This document shows, piece after piece, positions 56,401-62,672 of a stretch of DNA of 64,000 nucleotides. Below the pieces are notes generated by a model, which did not search any database, was not told the DNA's origin, and saw nothing but the letters and a program-made list of their open reading frames with translations. Position 1 is the stretch's first letter. Each line of letters begins with the position of its first letter. A program made the position numbers and the translations under genes. The stretch comes from Gammaproteobacteria bacterium (lineage in GTDB: Bacteria > Pseudomonadota > Gammaproteobacteria > Steroidobacterales > Steroidobacteraceae): positions 1 through 64,000 of the forward strand of contig JANXYK010000011.1 of NCBI GenBank assembly GCA_025350055.1, in the 5' to 3' direction.

Positions 56401-57591
56401 CACGAACATGAACGATGTGAAATTCGAACTCGAATGGCAGTTCTCGCAGGCGCTGGCGCCGAAGGGCACGTGATTCGCCGGCGGCACCCTGAGCTGTGGC
56501 GGCGCCAGGTTGGCGAAACTGCGGTCGGCGGCATGGCACAGCGCGCAACCGCTGCTGATGCCATCGTGGCGCATCAGGTAGACGCTGAAATCCGCGGGGT
56601 TCGAGTGACAGAGCGTGCAGGGCTGCGCGGTGGGTATGTGTCCGCTGGGTTGCACAGTGCCGTTGGTGAACGAGACTGTTGAGAGATGGCAGGTGCCGCA
56701 ATCGCCTTGCACCGGATGTGGCGCCGCAGGCCGCGTCACCATCGTCACGCCCAAGAAAGTCCTGCCGGTTTCATGGCAATCCGCGCAGGGCATGGGCGGT
56801 GTTACCGCCGCGTGATTCATCAGCGCCCCGCTGAAACTCGTGTACTGCGTGGGGATATGGCAAGCCTCGCAGGCTGCGCCGTCCGTCGGCAGATGCGTGG
56901 CCGGCAGGCCACTGGCTGAAACGCCGTTGTGGCAGCTGGCGCAGCCGCTCACCACGCCCGTGTGATTGAAGAGCGCGCCGGCCCAATTGAAGGTGGAATG
57001 GCAGGCATCGCACTCGAGGTTGGTCTCGATGTGCTGCGGCCCCTTGCCCTGGGCCTGCACACCGTTGTGGCAGGAGGAGCAGCCACCGCGCACTTCCGCG
57101 TGATCGAAATTCACCGCCGGACTGAAGGCCACCGGCGTGTGGCAGCTCTCGCAGCGGTTGGAGCTCAGGATGTGGCTGAGCGGTTTGCCCGTGGCGTGCA
57201 CCTGAGTGCCCAGGCCGTGGCAACTCGCGCAGTCACGCGGCGTGCCTTTGAACACTGCATTGAAGTGGCAGGTCTCACAGGGCAGATCGCGATGCTTGCC
57301 GACCAGCTCGAAGCCAGTGGTCAGGTGGTCGAAGGGCGTGCGCTGCACTTTGGGCGGCTGTGCAGGCGCCTGCGCAGATGTCGGTGCAGCCGCAGTTGCA
57401 GCCGCAGGCGCCGCTGCTGCCACTGCCGGGCACGTGACCCACAGCAGCAGCGCCGTCAGCAGCATTCGCCCACTGACGCCGCGCGCGCGCGGCGTGCTGA
57501 GCGTGTTCAGCTTTGCCACTCTGGCAGTGGCCCGCCGCTGCGGCGGTATGAGTGCCGATGCGCGCCGCTGCGTACACGCAGCGCTTCGCAC
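50413..57591 (-). CDS. Giant multihaem c-type cytochrome-like protein (about 76 CxnCH motifs)
   Basis: An open frame of up to 2,392 codons. I count 74 CxxCH motifs, one CX4CH (CGGSGCH) and one CX3CH (CTGACH near the C-terminus). Most modules are 24-35 residues and include at least one more histidine, typically NHIP, NHVP, MNH or MVH, suited to bis-histidine haem ligation. The first 9 modules and the last 11 resemble cytochrome c7/c3-type repeats with CHNG; the middle is built from near-identical 7- and 9-motif units. The N-terminus has basic residues and a signal-like LLTALLLWVTCPAVAAA, then an Ala/Pro linker, so secretion by Sec is likely. Starts at GTG 57591, GTG 57519 and ATG 57465 are all possible. 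No membrane helix follows, so it is periplasmic or extracellular. Haem attachment and electron transfer are inferred. Confidence 0.9.
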   Translation of the reverse strand: MRSAACTQRRASALIPPQRRATARVAKLNTLSTPRARGVSGRMLLTALLLWVTCPAVAAAAPAAATAAAPTSAQAPAQPPKVQRTPFDHLTTGFELVGKHRDLPCETCHFNAVFKGTPRDCASCHGLGTQVHATGKPLSHILSSNRCESCHTPVAFSPAVNFDHAEVRGGCSSCHNGVQAQGKGPQHIETNLECDACHSTFNWAGALFNHTGVVSGCASCHNGVSASGLPATHLPTDGAACEACHIPTQYTSFSGALMNHAAVTPPMPCADCHETGRTFLGVTMVTRPAAPHPVQGDCGTCHLSTVSFTNGTVQPSGHIPTAQPCTLCHSNPADFSVYLMRHDGISSGCALCHAADRSFANLAPPQLRVPPANHVPFGASACENCHSSSNFTSFMFVNASGSGPPAMVHSAVGTATCSSCHEQGNSWVGAPPTSLRPALKADGAAHVSAGECSTCHFNTTSFKGATDLPSNHIPLSNGSGTACRACHANSADYSSYTMNHSVVGGTACAVCHASDRSFANMAPPTLKVPPSNHIPIDAAACESCHSASNFTGFAISNKSPPMNHAVVAGLPCASCHATGNSWVGTPATVLPPGNHVPTGTAACESCHAAATFSSFMFSNVSGSAPPSMLHSVVSGSVCSSCHEAGHSWAGAPATVLRPALKASGGTHVAAGECSTCHFNTTSFKGAIDLPSNHIPLPSGSSSQCSACHSNAADYSSYTMDHGVVSTSACAVCHAADRSFANMAPPVLKVSPGNHIPIGSAACESCHSATDFTGFAISNKSPPMNHAAVSALGCAQCHGSGLVFVGTPPVVTLPAGHVPVGSANCALCHSASNFNSFSFVNASGTAPPAMVHSAVGSAACSSCHEQGHNWLGAPSTLLRPTTKADGSAHVAAGECSTCHFSTVSFKGATDLPNNHIPLPAADNNNCALCHTSAGDYSVATMNHVNIAGNCVQCHATGKSFANMAPPTLKLPPTNHIPFGSAACESCHSASSFSSFVISNKSPPMNHAAVSGVACATCHASGSSWVGTPATVLPPGNHIPFGTAACESCHAPTNFGSFLFSNASGTAPPSMVHGVVSSMACSACHEAGHSWAGTPTTRLRPATKADGTAHVLTGECSTCHFNATSFKGATDLPNNHIPLPAADNNNCALCHTTTGNYSVATMNHVNIASSCTQCHATGKSFANMAPPALRLPPANHVPIGSAACESCHSASNFTSFVISNKSPPMSHAAVSGVACATCHASGSSWVGTPATVLPPGNHVPFGTAACESCHAPANFSSFSFSNLTGTAPPSMVHSVVSSIACSACHEAGHSWAGTPATRLRPATKADGTAHVATGECSTCHFNTTSFKGATDLPANHIPLPAADNNNCALCHTTAGNYSVATMNHVNIASNCAQCHATGKSFANMAPPTLKLPPANHVPFGTAACESCHSATGFTSFVVNNKSPPMNHAVVSTIACSSCHGLGESYIGTPATVAEPGNHVPIGATACSNCHSASNFSSFVIANAVPPMNHTGFTNGCVTCHGVGQSWVGTPAVKTLPGNHIPTGSMACEGCHSSSAFSSFAFANASGSVAPSMVHGLVTAIVCSGCHEAGKSFIGTPATKVRPVLKADGTAHVVSGECSTCHFNTTSFKGATDLPANHIPLPAADNNTCALCHTTAGNYSVAAMNHVNIASNCAQCHATGKTFANMAPPTLKLPPANHVPFGTAACESCHSATSFTSFVINNKSPPMNHAVVSTTACSSCHGQGMTFAGTPATLVEPASHIPIGTVVCTQCHSPTNFSSFAFTNASGTAPPSMVHSGFGTGCVNCHGTGKSFVGTPATKVLPANHIPTSAIACEGCHSASNFSSFMFTNASGTAAPSMVHSLVSAIVCSSCHEAGKTFIGTPAIKVRPAKKADGTAHVTAGECSTCHFNTTSFKGATDLPANHIPLPAADNNNCALCHTTAGNYSVATMNHVNISSNCAQCHAYGLVFANMAAPTLMTPPSGATGHIPSNPPNGTSNIACELCHSATVFTTFSGTIMKHAAVRAMTCMSCHELGMTWKTNTGVRLWVRDSAGHHAGVDCGGSGCHSTRDKFGARRGAPLAPAQRASKLAAAPSLAGGATLGRVAGFDHRRVVSSSCQSCHGAASGIGKPVTHIASSDSCGSCHTTLAWLPVSGVDHLQVKGSCSGCHNGSVARGKGAHHIASNNSCEACHTSNAWTPARFEHSAIAAHTCRSCHNGLQAMGLPINHVPATAQCDSCHGTLGWKPALMDHSTLTANCVSCHNNSVAPGVTTTHMTTRLDCATCHNYPDWSAWHFVHSSGAFPGQHRAELVCASCHSSNSEQIPWPAAAYAGGCAGCHAARYQPAQHPKTSDGLLYAVAELRDCTGACHVYSDATQRSVVTSHPANYHRVGDAAFKH
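51895..56238 (-). repeat. In-frame tandem repeats within the multihaem gene
   Basis: Six head-to-tail units, each beginning at a CSTCH module. First-Cys codons end at 56238, 55575, 54912, 54252, 53592, 52749 and 51894, giving unit lengths of 663, 663, 660, 660, 843 and 855 bp. The four short units encode 7 motifs in 220-221 aa; the two long units encode 9 motifs by adding a two-module insertion. Bases 53824-53910 are identical to 54484-54570 over 87 bp, showing recent duplication or gene conversion. Copy number could vary or be mis-assembled. Confidence 0.9.
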
Positions 57592-57755
57592 CCGGATCGA
57601 ATGGCAGTGCGCATGTCGAACTCCGCTCCCCGTACTGACCGGCGCGCATTGTTGGCCACATGCAGACGGCAGACATCATGTCGCGCTCGTCAGACAGCAA
57701 TTTGACTTAGGTCTTTTTATTGAGAGCGCGCACAGAGCGCACTGGAGGCGCGCGC

Positions 57756-58073
57756 TCAGTCGCGCGCGCGCCGCTCGCCAGGGCGCCGCCGGTTCTTCGC
57801 TGGCGCGGTACCGCTGCCCGCGCCGCCGCCGCTCTCGTCGGTGCGGCGAGGCCCGGCGCGCCGGTCGGCGTGATGCTGATAGCGGCACTGGCAGTGTTCC
57901 GGATCGCTGCAGCCTGCCACCGGCAAACGCGGTGCTTGGCCGGAGAGTGTGCGGCGGCGAGGATTGGTGAGCACTGCATCACAGGGATTCTTGCCAGGAA
58001 CGATGCTGACTGAATGCCAGGGTTCCCGGGCTGTCTTGCTGGTCGGCTTGCTGCGAATGACCACGGTTCGCAT
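57756..58073 (-). CDS. Conserved Cys-rich small protein
   Basis: A 105-aa protein. Its middle has the pattern LSGQAPRLPVAGCSDPEHCQCRYQHHADRRAGPRRTDE, with C-x5-C-x-C-x-Y-x-H-x2-DRR-x3-RR, which I recognise as a small conserved protein of many beta- and gammaproteobacteria with no assigned function; the Cys/His set may bind a metal. An additional cysteine sits 22 residues before this pattern. The rest is basic and polar. Start ATG at 58073 overlaps a TAAGGATG ribosome-like sequence; an upstream ATG at 58139 is also in frame. The C-terminal tail is rich in Gly, Arg and Lys. It lies between yceH and the giant cytochrome gene and is transcribed in the same direction. Confidence 0.62.
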   Translation of the reverse strand: MRTVVIRSKPTSKTAREPWHSVSIVPGKNPCDAVLTNPRRRTLSGQAPRLPVAGCSDPEHCQCRYQHHADRRAGPRRTDESGGGAGSGTAPAKNRRRPGERRARD

Positions 58074-58156
58074 CCTTAGCGGCCTGGCAACTGCGGAGCG
58101 GGCCGTCACCCAGAGGTTAGCAGAATCTCCGCACCGCAATTATGCTTTGCAGGCGC

Positions 58157-58858
58157 TCAGTCGCGCGCTGCCACTTCGCCGCGCAGCTGCTCGAGTTGGG
58201 TGCGCAACTCGCTGACCGCCAGCTCTAGCTGCGTCAGCCGCGTATCGAGATCGCTGCTGGCTGTGGCCGGCGCGTAGTCCGCCGCCGCTGTGTTGCTGTG
58301 GCTCGTCGGCGCCGGTGCCGGCGCCAGCAACTGCGCAGCCGGCGGACCCGTGAACAGCTGCAGGTAGCGCGAGTCGCGCCGTCCGGGCTCGCGCGGCAGC
58401 TGCACCACGAGCGCACCTTCGGGTCGGTTGGCCAAAGCCTCAAGCGCATACTGCACTTCGTTCGCATCGGCAAAGGGCGTCATGCGTGCGGCACGGGTGC
58501 GCAGCTCACCCGGGGTCTGCGGGCCGCGCACCAGTAATTCGCAGACGATGGCCAGTTCCTGCAGGCTGAATTTCAATCCGGAGAACTCGGTGTTGCAGAA
58601 GCAGTGCTGGTACTTGGCCACGCGGCTGCCGAAGCCGCTGCGCTCGATCATCACGTGCTTGCGCACCAGGCCATCGACCAGCTGCTGCACCTCCGCCTCC
58701 GCGAGATTCAGCAGCGGATCGCGATTGCTCTTCTGGTTGCAGGCGTTGGCGAGCGCGTTGATCGACAGCGGATACTGGTCAGGCGTGGTGATCTGCTTTT
58801 CGATCAGGCAGCCGATGACCCGGGCTTCGAGCGCACTCAAGGTGAACTTCAGCGTCAT
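58157..58858 (-). CDS. YceH-like DUF480 protein
   Basis: A 233-aa protein of the YceH (DUF480) family, a cytoplasmic tandem winged-helix protein of unknown function. Typical segments are LSALEARVIGCLIEKQITTPDQYPLSINALANACNQKSNRDP and GLKFSLQELAIVCELLVRGPQTPGELRTRAARM. A C-terminal coiled-coil-like tail (SSDLDTRLTQLELAVSELRTQLEQL) follows a Pro/Ala linker. The ATG at 58858 has a GGGAG site; its first base is the last base of the upstream glyoxalase stop codon (TGATG), so translation is coupled. Confidence 0.9.
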   Translation of the reverse strand: MTLKFTLSALEARVIGCLIEKQITTPDQYPLSINALANACNQKSNRDPLLNLAEAEVQQLVDGLVRKHVMIERSGFGSRVAKYQHCFCNTEFSGLKFSLQELAIVCELLVRGPQTPGELRTRAARMTPFADANEVQYALEALANRPEGALVVQLPREPGRRDSRYLQLFTGPPAAQLLAPAPAPTSHSNTAAADYAPATASSDLDTRLTQLELAVSELRTQLEQLRGEVAARD

Positions 58859-59283
58859 CACCAGCTCCCGGTGTTCGGCATCGAGGCCCAGGGCTCGCGC
58901 GGCGGCAGGTTCGAGCCCTGCTGCAGCAGCTCGACCGAGACCGCATCGGGCGAGCGCACAAAGGCCATGTGGCCATCGCGCGGCGGTCGCAGCACCGTGA
59001 CGCCGTGATCGAGCAGCCGCTGGCAGGTCGCGTAGATATCGCTGACCTCGTAGGCGAGGTGCCCGAAGTTGCGTCCGCCGGTGTACACCTCCGGATCCCA
59101 GTTCCAGGTGAGCTCCACCTGCGCCTGCTCGTCGCCGGGTGCCGCGAGGAACACCAGTGTGAAGCGCCCCTTCTGGTTTTCCATGCGATGCGTTTCATGC
59201 AGGCCCAGCGCGTCGCAGTAGAAACGCAGCGTGGCCGCAAGATCGGTGACCCGCACCATCGTGTGCAGATACTTCATTGTCAT
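58858..59283 (-). CDS. gloA: Lactoylglutathione lyase (glyoxalase I)
   Basis: Glyoxalase I of 141 aa, which isomerises the hemithioacetal of methylglyoxal and glutathione to S-lactoylglutathione. Metal ligands are in YLHTMVRV (His), QVELTWN (Glu), NFGHLAY (His) and SVELLQQG (Glu). RFYCDALGLHETHRMENQKGRFTLVFLA is the standard first half; the short length matches the Ni(II)-type E. coli enzyme. It starts at ATG 59283, overlapping the stop of the FKBP gene as ATGA, and its own stop overlaps the yceH start, making a leftward three-gene unit. Confidence 0.92.
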   Translation of the reverse strand: MTMKYLHTMVRVTDLAATLRFYCDALGLHETHRMENQKGRFTLVFLAAPGDEQAQVELTWNWDPEVYTGGRNFGHLAYEVSDIYATCQRLLDHGVTVLRPPRDGHMAFVRSPDAVSVELLQQGSNLPPREPWASMPNTGSW

Positions 59284-59975
59284 TTCACGATTTCGAGCAG
59301 CTCGACCGTGAAATCCAGCGTGCTGCCGCCCGGAATGGAAGGCGGCTGGCCACGATCGCCGTAGGCCACGTCCGACGGGCAAAGAATGCGGCTCTTGCCG
59401 CCGACCTTCATGCGCTGCACGGCCTCGGTCCAGCAGGGCACCACGCCCGAGAGCGAAAAGGTGGCCGGCTCACCGCGCTTGATCGAACTGTCGAACACTG
59501 TGCCGTCAATCAGCTTGCCTTCGTAGTGCACCTTGACCTTGTCGGCCGAAATCGGATTGGCGCCAGTCCCTTCGCTGAGCATGGTGATCACGATACCGGT
59601 CTTGGTGGTCTCGGTGTTCTTGACGGTGGCCGCCTTGTCACGGAAGGCCTTGCCCGCTTCCTTGGCCTTCGCAATGACCGCGTTGGCGCGCTCCTGTTGC
59701 AGTGCCTGTGCCTTGGCTCGATAGGCGTCGATATCGACGGCCGGCTTGGTGCCCGCCAGGCCGGCAGCGAAACCCACTTCGGCCATTTTCATTTCTTCTT
59801 TGGTGAAGGCGAAACTCTTGTCCAGATTGGTGCCGACGATCTGCCCGATGGCGTATGCCGTTTTGTCCTCTTCGGTCTGCGGACCGGCAGCGCCCGGCGC
59901 TCCGGCAGCCGGTGCGGCTGACCAGGCGGCAGTACTCGTGGCACACAGCAGCATCACGGCAAGAAAACGCGACAT
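59280..59975 (-). CDS. Periplasmic FKBP-type peptidyl-prolyl isomerase (FkpA/Mip-like)
   Basis: A 231-aa exported isomerase that speeds proline cis-trans interconversion in periplasmic proteins. The signal peptide is FLAVMLLCATSTAAWSAA. An N-terminal dimerisation domain (DKTAYAIGQIVGTNLDKSF to a long Ala/Lys helix) precedes the FKBP domain with KVKVHYEGKLIDGTVFDSS, PATFSLSGVVPCWTEAVQRMKVGGK and PPSIPGGSTLDFTVELLEI. A cysteine replaces the usual hydrophobic residue in VVPCW. The gene overlaps gloA by four bases. Length and layout match FkpA and Mip. Confidence 0.92.
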   Translation of the reverse strand: MSRFLAVMLLCATSTAAWSAAPAAGAPGAAGPQTEEDKTAYAIGQIVGTNLDKSFAFTKEEMKMAEVGFAAGLAGTKPAVDIDAYRAKAQALQQERANAVIAKAKEAGKAFRDKAATVKNTETTKTGIVITMLSEGTGANPISADKVKVHYEGKLIDGTVFDSSIKRGEPATFSLSGVVPCWTEAVQRMKVGGKSRILCPSDVAYGDRGQPPSIPGGSTLDFTVELLEIVK

Positions 59976-60047
59976 GTAGTTCTCCAGGGTTGCAGTTCGT
60001 AGGGTGTGATCCGGCAGTGCGGATGTTGGCGCGCTATTCTAGCGCCC

Positions 60048-60644
60048 GTGCCCGCAGCGCGCCGCAAAACCCCTGTGAAGTCACGCACGGTCCTGCCGGC
60101 GCAGCGTCCTTTGCGAACGCATACCGAAGCGCAGCTACAGGAGCAGTTGCAGGCGGCATGCGCGGCGGGAGACGGGCAGGCCGGCGCGCACTGCATCCAT
60201 GAGCTGTGGATGCGCGGTGCGATGGCCGTGCATATTGAGAACTGGCTCACACTTCTGTGGCAGCAGGCGGGCGCGAGCGTGCCCGAGTGGCTGCCGATGC
60301 GCCACATCGAATGGCTGCCGCTGCTCTACGAAGTGACGGCGCGCTTCCAGGCACGGCGGCGCGGGCGCTCCAACATTTACCTGGTACTGCTCGACTACAG
60401 TGACTCGCGTCCCGAGCCCTACGGCATCTATGTAGGCATGACGGGCTTCAGGCCGGCGCAGCGTTTCGACCAGCACAAGGCCGGGATCCGCGCCGCCGGC
60501 AGCGTGTTGCGCCGGGGCCTGGAGCTGCTTGCCGGCCCAACCCTGCACCTGCAGGGTATGGCCCGCGGCGAGGCGGCCGATATGGAGGAGCGGCTGGCTG
60601 AGACCCTGCGCCTGGAAGGCCTGTTCGTTCAGGGTGGCCATTGA
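60048..60644 (+). CDS. GIY-YIG-like domain protein
   Basis: A 198-aa protein. The C-terminal part carries a GIY-YIG-like signature: YLVLLD, then PYGIYVGMTGFRPAQRFDQHKAGIRAA, with Tyr, Gly-Met-Thr, Arg and His residues placed as in that nuclease fold, and ADMEERLAETLRLEG in which a Glu could bind metal. The N-terminal 90 residues are helical and of unknown type. There are no zinc finger or DNA-binding additions. GTG codons at 60006, 60048 and 60075 are possible starts; a TATTCT sequence at 60032-60037 could be a -10, favouring the later ones. Nuclease activity is inferred from pattern only. Confidence 0.62.
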   Translation: MPAARRKTPVKSRTVLPAQRPLRTHTEAQLQEQLQAACAAGDGQAGAHCIHELWMRGAMAVHIENWLTLLWQQAGASVPEWLPMRHIEWLPLLYEVTARFQARRRGRSNIYLVLLDYSDSRPEPYGIYVGMTGFRPAQRFDQHKAGIRAAGSVLRRGLELLAGPTLHLQGMARGEAADMEERLAETLRLEGLFVQGGH

Positions 60645-60716
60645 CACCAAAGCTTCAAGTTCCGCTGCGCACGGACGATATGTCGTGCAGGTATTTCAAC
60701 TTGACAAGGATGTTCC

Positions 60717-61754
60717 ATGCGCTACCGGCAGACCCCAGTACAGAGCGCTGAACTGCTGCGGCTGGTGCTGCCACGCATTGCCAAGCATGGCGGGCACTAC
60801 GGGCCGGCCGCCTACTCTGTCTGGTATGAATACCTTGCGGGATTGAACCAGCCGCTGAATGCAGAACTGGACAAGCGCCTGCAGGAGCCCGACGAGCTCG
60901 CCCCCCCGGACATCGACAAGCTCTACCAGCAATTCGTCTCGGGGCGTGAGCAGCGTGAGGCCGAACAGATTCAGAGCGGACTCAGCGAGCTGCTGGGCAA
61001 GCTTGCCAACGTCGCCGCCGCTTCCGGCCAGGGCACCGCCGACTACGCGCGCACGCTCGAGGAATGCGAGCGCGAACTCGCCTCGATCGGCGACGCCGAG
61101 GGGCTGCAGCGCGTGCTCAAGTCGCTGGTGCAGTCCACGGCCACGGCGCACAGCGCCGCGGAAAAGGTGCAGACGGAGCTGCAGGCCAGTCGCACGGAAT
61201 TGCAGCAGTTGCGCGACAGCGTCGGCAATCTGCAGAGCGAAGCGCAGAGCGACCCGCTGACCGGGCTGCTCAACCGCCGCGGGTTCGAGCGCACGGTCGC
61301 GGAGCTCTATGCCGAAAGCGGCGACGGACTCGGCAAGGCCGCCTTGCTGATGACCGACATCGATCACTTCAAGAAGGTCAACGACACCTATGGCCACCTG
61401 ATCGGCGACCAGGTGATCAAGGCTGCAGCGCAGGTGCTGAAATCCGCGATCAAGGGCCGCGACATCGTGGCGCGCTTCGGTGGCGAGGAGTTCGTGGTGC
61501 TGCTGCCCGATACACCGGCGCAGGGCGCGCTGGCGCTGGCCGAGCAGATCCGCACGGCCTTCGGGAGGCTGCGCATCCGCCGCCAGGGGAGCGATGAACT
61601 GATCGCCCAGGTCTCGATCTCGATCGGCGTCGCGACGCCGCTCGCCGATGAAAGCGTGGAGCACGCGATCGATCGCGCCGACCAGGCGCTCTACCGCGCC
61701 AAGAACGAAGGGCGCAACTGCGTACGGTTTGCGGACAGCGCAGTCGCCGCCTGA
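60717..61754 (+). CDS. Diguanylate cyclase (GGDEF domain)
   Basis: A 345-aa cyclic-di-GMP synthase. The GGDEF domain occupies residues about 175-335: DPLTGLLNRRGFER, LLMTDIDHFKKVNDTYGHLIGDQVI, and the active site GGEEF at 255-259, followed by SISIGVATPLADESVEHAIDRADQALYRAKNEGRN. The inhibitory I-site is not canonical: the position normally Arg in RxxD is Lys (KGRD), so product feedback may be weak. The N-terminal 170 residues are helical with a coiled coil (ASRTELQQLRDSVGNLQSEA) and belong to no named sensor domain I can identify. No membrane helix. Confidence 0.92.
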   Translation: MRYRQTPVQSAELLRLVLPRIAKHGGHYGPAAYSVWYEYLAGLNQPLNAELDKRLQEPDELAPPDIDKLYQQFVSGREQREAEQIQSGLSELLGKLANVAAASGQGTADYARTLEECERELASIGDAEGLQRVLKSLVQSTATAHSAAEKVQTELQASRTELQQLRDSVGNLQSEAQSDPLTGLLNRRGFERTVAELYAESGDGLGKAALLMTDIDHFKKVNDTYGHLIGDQVIKAAAQVLKSAIKGRDIVARFGGEEFVVLLPDTPAQGALALAEQIRTAFGRLRIRRQGSDELIAQVSISIGVATPLADESVEHAIDRADQALYRAKNEGRNCVRFADSAVAA

Positions 61755-61794
61755 GTTCTCCGCCTCGGACCGTCGCCTGGGTTAGGATGGCAGC

Positions 61795-62292
61795 ATGAGC
61801 TTCACCCTGACTGCACCCGCGCGCGCGACCGGCGCTGCAGGCTACGCCGAAATTCACCAATCACTGCAGGGCCTGCTGGCCGGCGAGCGCGATCTGCTCG
61901 CCAACACGGCCAACATGGCATCACTGGTATTTCACCTGCTTCCTGATCTGAACTGGGCCGGCTGGTATTTCCTGCGCGGCCAGCAACTGGTGCTCGGTCC
62001 CTTCCAGGGCAAGCCGGCCTGCGTGCGCATCGACATGGGTCGCGGTGTCTGCGGCACGGCCGCCGCAAGCCGGCAATCGGTACGGGTTGCCGACGTGCAT
62101 GAATTCCCGGGCCACATCGCCTGCGATGCGGCATCGCGCTCTGAGCTGGTAGTGCCGGCGATGCGCGCCGACGGGGGCCTGCTCGGCGTCTTCGATCTCG
62201 ACAGCCCCTTGCTGTCGCGATTCACGGCCGTTGACCAGCAGGGCATCGAGAGCGCCGTGCGGGCACTGCTCCTCGCCAGCGACTGCGGTTGA
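61795..62292 (+). CDS. msrC: Free methionine-R-sulfoxide reductase (GAF type)
   Basis: GAF-domain enzyme of 165 aa that reduces free L-methionine-R-sulfoxide. Three catalytic-site cysteines are present: Cys76 in KPACVRI, Cys86 in GVCGTAA and Cys110 in HIACDAASRSELVVP; each is eight positions earlier than in the E. coli enzyme, as expected for a slightly shorter N-terminus. WAGWYFL and GLLGVFDLDSPLLSRF are further family segments. Cytoplasmic. It follows the diguanylate cyclase gene by 40 bp, with its own ATG. Confidence 0.9.
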   Translation: MSFTLTAPARATGAAGYAEIHQSLQGLLAGERDLLANTANMASLVFHLLPDLNWAGWYFLRGQQLVLGPFQGKPACVRIDMGRGVCGTAAASRQSVRVADVHEFPGHIACDAASRSELVVPAMRADGGLLGVFDLDSPLLSRFTAVDQQGIESAVRALLLASDCG

Positions 62293-62479
62293 ATCAATCG
62301 CCGACGGTCAAATCCACCGGCAGCGGTTAAATCGTGCGCCAAGCTGCGGGCTTTATCCGGGCATAATCGCCGCGCTTATTCCATAACGCTGCGGCGCGCA
62401 TTGCGTTGACAGACTTCTGCGCGATTTGCGTGAGCGCCATCATGGAAAGCCGGGGCACGCAGACGGCATGCTGTAACCC

Positions 62480-62572
62480 ATGGAAACCAAAGACACGTTC
62501 ATGCGTTTTGTCGTCATCGGCTCGATCGTCGTGGTAGGCGCGCTCGCGTTTATCGTACGCATGCATGCCTGA
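62480..62572 (+). CDS. Small single-pass membrane peptide (30 aa)
   Basis: A short frame, METKDTFMRF followed by a hydrophobic helix VVIGSIVVVGALAFIV and a basic end RMHA. This is a typical single-pass small membrane protein, with charged ends and a 16-residue hydrophobic core. No strong ribosome site is seen before the ATG at 62480; an internal ATG at codon 8 is possible. It lies in the 380-bp gap between msrC and the DUF4136 lipoprotein gene. Its reality depends on conservation in relatives, which I cannot check. Confidence 0.4.
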   Translation: METKDTFMRFVVIGSIVVVGALAFIVRMHA

Positions 62573-62620
62573 TGAGAGTGGGCCGCGCCGCCAAAGAACT
62601 TTTCCAGCGGCCCCGGACTC

Positions 62621-62660
62621 TATACTAGGATAGAAGACCAGACCCGGGCTGTCGTCCGGG
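62621..62660 (+). promoter_or_regulatory. Candidate promoter and 5' UTR hairpin of DUF4136 gene
   Basis: A TATACT hexamer at 62621-62626 resembles a -10 element; no good -35 is found at 16-18 bp. A hairpin with stem CCCGG (62643-62647) and CCGGG (62656-62660) lies directly before the AGGAGGGG ribosome site of the gene at 62673 and might shield or expose it. Structure seen in sequence; function inferred. Confidence 0.35.
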
Positions 62661-62672
62661 CAGGAGGGGTCA

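Noticed and set aside
57592-57755. Regulatory element or promoter for the giant cytochrome
   Set aside because: The 164-bp region has an AT-rich patch near 57700-57722, but I find no convincing -35/-10 pair or repeat on the minus strand, so none is called.
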